NCBI RefSeq assembly: GCF_021917145.1
Contig: NC_061061.1
Span: forward strand, 3,295,390 to 3,359,389
Direction of reading: 5' to 3'
DNA from: Hypomesus transpacificus
Taxonomy: Eukaryota > Chordata > Actinopteri > Osmeriformes > Osmeridae
Length of the DNA: 64,000 bases
In this document: positions 57,220 through 64,000 of the stretch, in pieces
How positions within the stretch are numbered: the stretch's first letter is position 1
Layout of the letters: every line of letters begins with the position of its first letter
Translations under genes and position numbers: made by a program
The notes under the pieces: model-generated
Databases searched by the model: none
Told to the model about the DNA's origin: nothing
Seen by the model: only the letters and a program-made list of their open reading frames with translations

Positions 57220-60200
57220 CTAGGAGAGCAGGCGGCTGTACTCTGACAGAGCAGATGACTTCTTCACCCCATCCCAGATACGAGCAGCATAGTGAAACCT
57301 GCAACCACAACAGCATTACTTCCACACGTTCCAAAGACACGTAATTTCATTGGATAGATTATCTTAATATCTTTTGTAAATGTACAGACTAGTAGTCAAA
57401 TTACAACTTGTCTTTTTTGAGAAGTGCCGATCTTAAGGGATTCAAATCTTGCACTTATTGTACTTGCACATATATTGTAATTATTTTAGTAAATGCAGTG
57501 GAAACACATTGTACCACCCCTGCCTGACCTTACCAATTCTTCTCAGTGAGAATGGTGTGTGAGAGCTGAGAGCGAGACATGGCAAGTATTTGGCTGCGGA
57601 GCTTGGAGACCAGTGAGGAGAAGGCAGGGTGTCCTCGATAACCCGGGAGTAGGGAGAAGAGGGGGGGAGCACCGGATCCTAAAACAAACACACAGATCAG
57701 CAGGCAGGCAAGGAACATGACAACATTGTAGGGTGGATGCTAGCCCAACTGTAAACCTTTAACTTTATAATTATACTATATCACATTTATCCAATAGTTA
57801 TAGTTATCCCAAATATAATGTGGACGGCCCTTCAGCCATGACTATGGGGGCTGTCGGTTCCTCTAAACCAGGGGTGCACAGTTGGCGGAGTGAAGGTTCT
57901 ATCTGGACCGAGATACGTTTCTCATAAATCATTGTTGCATTAAATACTGATGAAGTAACCGTTATTTTCAATGTACAAATACTGGGCTGGCTTAGTGCAG
58001 CTGGGAAAGTCCAAGAGAGCGCTCCATACTACGACATGTTGTCCAATCACGTGCGTTATTTAAATCACTTCCCGAAACTCAGACAATCAAAGCGAAAGCT
58101 TATAATGCATGTTAGGAGAGGCAGCAAAAGAAGCAACAGCAGAAGCGAGAGGGGAAGTAGTTGAATGGCGTGAGCAAAAGTCAGGAACGTAGACACAGAA
58201 AATCCAGCTTTCAAAGAGGAGTGGACAGACAAATATGTCTTTATCCTTCCCGCAGCTTGTGTCAGTACTTTGCTTAATAGCTGTAGGGCCTACATATACA
58301 ATAATTACACCACAAATCATCAAGAATGATAGACATTTTAATGGTTTGGACATTTTGGGGGGAGCTGTTGGTCAATGGACCTCTTTGAATTCAAATGATG
58401 CACCCCTGCTCTAACCTGTTTTCGTCAGGGAATCATCCCCCTCGTTCTCTTGCAGGGGGAGCAGGAACAGGTTGACCTCCGTCTCCAGGTAATTCCTCCC
58501 CAGGCCAGGAAAGATGTTACAGTCCAGCATGGACAATGTGCCTGCAACCAAACAAACCTAGATTGACCCACTGAACACTAAGCCCTCCAATGGAAAACTG
58601 TGAACTCTTTATTGCTGTGTGTGTGTCTCAGACTGAGAGTATAGAGTTATTTATATAGTATAGAGCGGCTGCTGCCTATAATGGCGGCCATAACCTTTAT
58701 AATTAATTGGACAACTCTGGCAACCATGGTATTTGTGTGTATTATGTTGTGTGTATTGTGTGTATTATGTTTTTCTATTTAATATTTAGTTTGTGTTATA
58801 TTAGAATAATTTGCAACCCCAATTCCAGAAAAGTTGGGACGTTGTGTAAAATTAAATAACAACAGAAAACAATGATTTACATATCTCTATTTACATAAGC
58901 CCATTATGTTATTCAGAATAGAACATATACAACATGTCAAATGTTTAAACTGATGAAATTTAAAATTTTAAGGAAAACATATGGTAATTGTTAAATTTGA
59001 TGGCAGCAACACGCTTTAAAGTTGGGTGGGGGGCAATAAAAGGCTGTAAAAGTAAGTTTTACAAAAAATAACACAGCAGAACGAACATTTTGCAACTAAC
59101 TAGGTAAATTGCAAACAGGTCAGTAACATGATTGGGTATAAAAAGAGTATCTTACTGCATCTACGTATTGTAGAACCATTTCAGAATAATGTTCCTCAAC
59201 GTAAATTTGCAAAAAATTTGAACATATCATCATCTACAGTACATAATATAATACAATTATTCTGAGAATCTGGAGAAATCTCTGTGTGTAAGGGACAAGG
59301 GGAAAAATAAATTCGGCATGCATGTGATCTTCAGGCACCCAGACAGCACTTTATAAAAACAGGCATGATTCTGTAATGGAAATCATTGCATGGGCTCAGA
59401 AACACCTCCAGAACTCATTGTCTGTGAACATAAATTTGCGGTGCCATCCACATACGCAGGTTAAAGCTCTATCATGCAAAGAAGAAGCCACACGTGAACA
59501 TGATCCAGAAACACTGCCACCTTCTCTGGGCTAAAGCTAATTTGAAATGGAGGCAAAGTGGGAAAACTGTAGCCTGGCTGCCAGCCCAACTTCTCCCCGC
59601 CCACAAAAAAATTTGGTCGGGAAGTTGGGTCTGGAGGGTCTCGTATTGGGGACAACTACAGAAAACCAGGATCTGGGTGGACCAATGAAATTGCCAGGGA
59701 GGGCTTTATACGATGATGGACAGATGATCAACAGTAACGTAATCAACAACGTCACCAAAGAACGCTTGGGTTGAATTCGTTTTCAACAAATAACATATTC
59801 CTTTGCTCTGATTGGTTGCAGGTCTATCCAATTGAGCGAAGAGGCATTTGTTTTACGAGCTTGGTTGACACACGCCCCATAGTCACAGCCCAACGGAGAG
59901 TTTTCAGACTCATATTCTGACTAGAATTATGAGTATGACGACGTCAGGCTAGGAAAACTGTTCTGTGGTCAAACAAATTGAAATCTTAAATTATTTTTTA
60001 AAACCTCGGACACTGCGTCCTCGGGACTAAAGAGGAGAGGGACCAAACCGCTTGTTATCAGCGCTCAGTTCAAAAGAATGCATTTCTGATGGTATGGGGG
60101 TGCATTACTGCTTATAGAATGGTCCGATTGCACATCTGGAGAGGCAATATCAATGCTGAAAGGTATAAACAGGTTTTAGAGCAACATTTGCTTGCATCCA

Positions 60201-62099
60201 GGCAACATTTTTTTCAGGGAAGACCTTGCATATTTTAGGAAGACAATGTTAAACCACATCCTGCTTCTGTTATAACGGCATGGCTTCATAATAGAAGAGT
60301 CCGGGTGCTGAACTGGCCTGCCTGCAGTCCAGACATTTCACCAGTTAAAAACATTTGGAGGATCATGAAACGAAAAATATGACAAAGAAGACCCAGGACC
60401 GTCGAGCAGCAAGAATCCTGTATCAGACACAAAAAGGACAACATTCCTCTCCCACAACTCCAGCAACTGGTCTCCTCAGTTCCCAGACAGATACAGACTG
60501 TTGTTAAAAGAAGAGGGGATGCTACACAGTGGTGAACATGGCCTTGTCCTAACTTTTTTGAGACGTGCTGCTGTCATCAAATTAAAAATTACCTTATTTT
60601 TTCCATAAAATGGTACATTTGATCAGTTTAAACATTTGACATTTTATATGTTCTATTGTAAATAACATAATGGGTGTATGACATTTGTAAATATTGTATT
60701 CTGTTTTTTATTTTACACAACGTCCCAACTTTTCTGGAATTGGGGTTGTACACTAGCCTGGCTCTGCCCTTCTATGTACTTCCGCTCAATTTTCATTTTG
60801 CTTCTGTACTCCGTCTGGGCTTTCAGTATATTAGTTAGTCCACCTCCCCACGGGGTTCGCGAAAAGTTAGATTTTCCAGCTAGCTCCGTTAGTGGTGAAG
60901 GAGTTGGCTAAAGCGAACGCTAGCTAATTGATTATGGCATATCCAGAGTGGCTCTTGGCAGACCCAATAGTTTTAAACTTCAACAGAGTACCCGCCTTCA
61001 AGGAAGTTAACGCTTGTCAATGGTGCAAGCCCAGACTCTCTGTACAAATCAAATGTATGAGAGTCTGGTTAGGACTCATGCTAGTTGTAGACTGCGTTTA
61101 GAATTATTTAGACTGTTGTACATTTTCTACTTTTTCCTACATTTTTATTGTATGAACCTTCCTGCCACAGTAAATTTCTTGTTTGTGTAAAACTCACATG
61201 TCGAATAAAGCTTATTCTGTTTCTGACATGGAATCCTCCCCCCCATTATGTTAGAGTCATATACAAATAAAATACCCCCCTGTGGAAACCAAATGCCCCT
61301 CCATTTGATTGGTTCTGGATCTGAGCGTGGTTAGGTGTCTAACCTTTGTATTTGAGGTGGGAGTGGGCGTGGTTAGGTGTCTAACCTTTGTATTTGAGGT
61401 GGGAGTGGGCGTGGTTAGGTGTCTAACCTTTGTATTTGAGGTGGGAGTGGGCGTGGTTAGGTGTCTAACCTTTGTATTTGAGGTGAAAGTGGGCGTGGTT
61501 AGGCGTCTAACCTTTGTATTTGAGGTGGGAGTGGGCGTGGTTAGGTGTCTAACCTTTGTATTTGAGGTGGGAGTGGGCGTGGTTTGGTGTCTAACCTTTG
61601 TATTTGAGGTGGGAGTGGGCGTGGTTAGGTGTCTAATCTTTGTATTTGAGGTGGGAGTGGGCGTGGTTAGGTGTCTAACCTTTGTATTTGAGGTGGGAGT
61701 GGGCGTGGTTAGGTGTCTAACCTTTGTATTTGAGGTGGGAGTGGGCGTGGTTAGGTGTCTAACCTTTGTATTTGAGGTGGGAGTGGGCGTGGTTAGGTGT
61801 CTAACCTTTGTATTTGAGGTGGGAGTGGGCCATCAGCTTGTCCACCGTCATGTGCATCTTCTTCAGGTTCAGGGGACAGAACTCGTCTCGTCGAGATTTA
61901 TTCTGCAGGAAAACTACAAAGCGAATGGGTAAAACACAAGTATTCCGTGCGGTCTTTCCTGCATTGTGTGTGTGTGTACATGTGTGTGTCACCTATGTGG
62001 GGGTAGTATTCAGATCCTTCGTCATTTCCGGAAGCACTTGTGCTGTCGTGGTTGGCTGATGGTGTGGAAGGTTTTAACATCTCTGCAGTCTGAAGGAAC
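57220..62099 (-). CDS. smg9: SMG9 3' half, five intact final exons (5' half beyond window)
   Basis: Exons: 62099-61993 ([24 protein letters not shown]), 61913-61806 ([30 protein letters not shown]), 58541-58416 ([24 protein letters not shown]), 57678-57534 ([26 protein letters not shown]) and 57298-57220 ([20 protein letters not shown], ending SRLLS and TAG). Frames and phases agree throughout (2-1, 1-1, 1-1, 1-2, 2-stop) and all introns have GT-AG ends: 187 residues plus stop. SMG9 is the partner of SMG8 and SMG1 in nonsense-mediated decay, acting in the cytoplasm. The intron after 61806 begins inside a 42-bp minisatellite that repeats the exon end; the next intron carries a mariner-like element (58814-60748). 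Earlier exons are not found up to 64000, so the 5' half must lie further right, or the locus is split. Confidence 0.88.
57723..58415. other. SMG9 intron with hAT-like relic
   Basis: Between the GTLSML and APPLFS exons. ACCAGGGGTGCACAGTTGGC at about 57868 and GATGCACCCCTG at about 58398-58409 form inverted CAGGGGTGCA ends, so roughly 57870-58409 is a small hAT-like insertion. Frames within it have no recognisable domain. Confidence 0.5.
59330..60535 (+). pseudogene. Mariner-type DDE transposase, decayed and interrupted
   Basis: Fragments before the MITE (59330-59560) and after it (60050-60535). The later part includes [18 protein letters not shown] and [17 protein letters not shown], the final catalytic region of Tc1/mariner transposases; the family normally has PVENIW-type with an acidic residue, here Lys. 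Several stops and frame changes. The transposase would have moved elements sharing the CAACCCCAATTCC ends. Confidence 0.75.
59570..59951. mobile_element. TAGCCTG-family MITE with 9-bp target duplication
   Basis: 382 bases with ends TAGCCTGGCTGCC and GACGTCAGGCTA, flanked on both sides by GGAAAACTG (59561-59569 and 59952-59960). It is the short, complete form of the family at 9961-11600 and lacks the helicase segment. Frames inside are shared repeat sequence, not genes. Confidence 0.92.
60754..61300. other. SMG9 intron; possible small transposon and LINE tail
   Basis: CTAGCCTGGCTCTGCCCTTC at 60753 and ATGAGAGTCTGGTTAGG at about 61057 are weakly inverted and may bound a small element. A CR1-like LINE tail ending CGAATAAAGCTTATTCTG is at 61100-61220. 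No gene. Confidence 0.4.
61325..61835 (-). repeat. 42-bp minisatellite made from an SMG9 exon end and its splice donor
   Basis: Twelve units start at 61329 and every 42 bases to 61791. On the minus strand each unit reads CCCACTCCCACCTCAAATAC, then AAAGGTTAGACACC, then TAACCACG. The first unit on the minus strand (right end) is the real 3' end of SMG9 exon 61913-61806, codons for HSHLKYK, with its GTTAG donor. The others lie in the intron. Because 42 is a multiple of three, both strands stay in register; the plus strand is open through all units, giving a 14-residue repeat that is an artefact. Confidence 0.95.
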
Positions 62100-62202
62100 C
62101 TGCTCAGAGCAGCACACAAAACAACATGATTACAACACAACAGCGCACACACAGCTCATTGAGTAACCTGACATTAATATATATATGATATTAGTGCATA
62201 TA

Positions 62203-62720
62203 CAGTGAGGGAAATTTATTTTTGATCCCTTGCTGATTTTGTACATTTGCCCACTGACAAAGAAATTCAGTCTATAATGTTAATGGTAGGTTCATTTGAA
62301 CAGTGAGGGACAGAATAATAACTACAAATCTAGAAAAACGCATGTCAAAATTGTTATAAATTTAATTTTAATGAGTGAAATAAGTATTAACCCTAACCCT
62401 AGAAGATCTGCAGAGGAGTGGGACAAAATCCCTCCTGAGATGTGTGCAAACCTGGTGGCCTACTACTAGAAACGTCTGACCTCTGTGGTTGCCAACAAGG
62501 GTTTTGCAACCCAGTACTAAGTCATGTTTGCAGGGGTCAAATACATATTTCACTCATTAATATGTAAATCACTTTCAAACTATTTTGACATGCATTTTTC
62601 TGGATTTTTGTTTTGTTATTCTGTCTCTCACTGTTCAAATAAACCTACCATTAAAATTATAGACAGATCATTTCTTTGTCAGTGGGCAAATGTACAAAAT
62701 CAGCAGTGGATCACAGAATG
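62203..62720 (+). mobile_element. Tc1-like element, internally deleted, with long inverted ends
   Basis: CAGTGAGGGAAATTTATTTT after TA at 62201. About 110 bases of the left end (through TTGAACAGTGAGGGACAGAA) reappear inverted at 62605-62705 (TTCTGTCTCTCACTGTTCAA and TTGTCAGTGGGCAAATGTAC). Between them lies a short piece of Tc1 transposase C-terminus (WDKIPPEMCANLVAYY, interrupted by stops). Confidence 0.75.
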
Positions 62721-62809
62721 TTATTAGTGTGTATATATTATATTAGTGTATATATATTATATAAGTGTATATGAATATTATATTGGTTAACATATATATT
62801 ATATCAGCC

Positions 62810-63600
62810 GCTCTAAAGTGACTGAATCGGTGCAACCGCAGGTTGTCCAGATGAAGGCCAGAGGGACGACCCTTAAAGTCATTGCAACATCAGTTGGTCG
62901 TTCCAAATCTGATTCTACAATATTGCAGCTCATTCATTCAAGTCCCCCCAAAAGGCTGGTTGTTTACATAAGACCAATGCACGAGAGCACAGGATAATGT
63001 GGAAAGCCTCAATGAGGAATCTGTTCAGCACTGCAGCTGGAATTGCTCGCCAGATGACTGCTGAACAGGTTAAGGATCTGTCTCAGCATACAGTGTCTCC
63101 CCGTTTAAGAGAATTCTGACTGAAAGCCCACTCTGCAGTGACAACGCCTATCATCAGCAGCAAGAATTAAAAGGCTAAAGTCTAGCCGCTATACTAACTT
63201 GCAGAGGAGCACGTTGTGTGAACAGAACTGGTCCAAAGTTGAACCTCCTTTGTCAACATGCGTTTCCTTCCCTGGAGCATTTCAATCAGCACACAATTTT
63301 CATTCAAAACAATGTCCCTTGTGACATTGCAAAAGGGGTAAAGCAGTTCCTTCAAGCTAAGAACATTGAAATAATGAAATGGCCAGCTCAGAGTCCTGAT
63401 TTAAACCCTATTGAAAAATCTCTGGAAAATGTCATCAAAGTTATGGTTAAGAAACCCACTACAGTTACTGAACTGTGGAAGACACTGGAAGGAGAGGATC
63501 AAGATCACACCAGAGCGGTGTGAGAAACTAGTGATGGTGCTGGGGCTGCACATGTGCACTTCCTACACATTTCCTACAAGACAGCTGTAACCCTCAAACC
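62810..63600 (+). pseudogene. Tc1-like transposase, decayed
   Basis: The N-terminal helix-turn-helix part (62830-62960) has VVQMKARGTTLKVIATSVGR-like codons. Next comes a piece with FSTAAGIARQMTAEQVKDLS-like codons (63020-63090). A C-terminal part (63218-63523) has NNVPCDIAKGVKQFL and WPAQSPDLNPIEKSLENVIK, which includes the final catalytic Glu region. The central catalytic segment is missing. The C-terminal part is duplicated at 39190-39480. Confidence 0.8.
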
Positions 63601-64000
63601 TCTAGCTTTCGTGCCACAATGGATGTAGTTCTCTAATTTTGATCACTGTTTTTCCACAAAATAAAGGTTTTTGTTGAAATGCCTTGTTTATTCTGTAAAA
63701 CATGCTAATAAAACAGTAGTACACCCACAGCTAATTTTCCTTCAAATTTTGAGTGATGAAGGTTAACAATATTTCAGAAGAAATCTGGTGTATAAATTGT
63801 TCTCTAATGTAATCTTGAGTGTGTGTGCATGAATAGTCATTTGAAAAAGAAAGTATCCCCTCCAGTCTTTCCTCCTTGGCATTGTGTTGGCTCACACCTG
63901 TAAGGCTGGGTGTCCCCCTGCCCCCACTTCTCATAAGCTAAAGTCAGGAGTTTCTGGACTCTTTACTTGATGGCTCTCACACCCCATTGTGTAAATATTT
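63601..64000. other. Tc1 3' flank and unannotated sequence
   Basis: Continuation of the Tc1-like 3' region (AATAAAGGTTTTTGTTGAAATGCC at about 63660), then sequence with no recognised feature. No SMG9 exon seen here on either strand. Confidence 0.4.

Larger units (their letters stand above)
58814..60748 (+). mobile_element. Tc1/mariner-superfamily element in an SMG9 intron
   Basis: Inverted ends CAACCCCAATTCCAGAAAAG at 58814 and its exact complement ending 60748, followed by TA on the right and TG (mutated TA) on the left. The first about 35 bases (through GTTGGGACGTTGTGT) match perfectly by eye. The interior encodes remnants of a DDE transposase and is split by the MITE at 59570-59951. Confidence 0.88.

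Noticed and set aside
61309..61932. 207-residue plus-strand frame with a perfect 14-residue repeat
   Set aside because: It is the antisense of the 42-bp SMG9 minisatellite; the unit length is a multiple of three, which keeps the frame open by arithmetic.

Overview
The window is animal nuclear DNA, almost certainly from a ray-finned fish. It has intron-split vertebrate genes (SMG9 and LY6/uPAR-type genes), GT-AG splice sites, teleost-style L2 and CR1-like LINE tails, a BEL/Pao retrotransposon, Tc1/mariner, hAT-like and MADF-bearing DNA transposons, and many microsatellites. Nothing bacterial or phage-like (operons, ribosome binding sites, CRISPR) was seen. Most of the 64 kb is transposon-derived; host genes occupy only a few kilobases.

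Host genes, all on the minus strand. SMG9 (a nonsense-mediated decay factor) appears in three separate blocks: exons 1, 2 and a frameshifted later exon at 6.0-6.8 kb; four middle exons with the P-loop at 41.7-44.3 kb, with splice and frame damage; and an intact set of the last five exons at 57.2-62.1 kb, whose 5' half would lie beyond the right edge. The blocks read as broken tandem copies plus one possibly live gene, although mis-assembly cannot be excluded. Three paralogous LY6/uPAR-like genes lie between them: a complete two-domain, GPI-type gene at 14.3-16.0 kb; a one-domain derivative that lost two exons at 27.9-28.9 kb; and a two-domain form without a GPI tail at 54.4-55.9 kb. SMG9 next to uPAR-family genes resembles the mammalian PLAUR-SMG9 neighbourhood.

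Mobile layer, left to right: a decayed BEL/Pao element with its 3' LTR (0-4.9 kb); a hAT element with perfect 8-bp target duplications inside a minisatellite (7.4-8.2 kb); a dimer of a TAGCCTG-ended element carrying a RecQ-like helicase fragment (10-11.6 kb); a 0.3 kb foldback (11.6 kb); several hAT-like elements; a 2.9 kb foldback (17.3-20.1 kb); a 4.2 kb giant inverted repeat with 155/177-bp satellite arms (22.8-26.9 kb); a nested hAT-like pair (29.2-32.1 kb); a head-to-head MADF element (32.8-34.7 kb); LINE fragments (36.5-38.0 and 40.1-41.0 kb); Tc1 remnants (38.6 and 62.2-63.6 kb); a foldback and a nested hAT inside the SMG9 middle copy; a TA-flanked foldback (48.1-48.9 kb); a THAP fragment (51.1 kb); and a mariner-like element with a nested MITE (58.8-60.7 kb).

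The most unusual items are a 12-copy, 42-bp minisatellite built from the 3' end of an SMG9 exon together with its 5' splice site; the remodelling of the LY6 genes (phase-compatible loss of a whole domain in one, joint loss of both cysteines of one predicted disulfide in another); and the number and variety of foldback elements.
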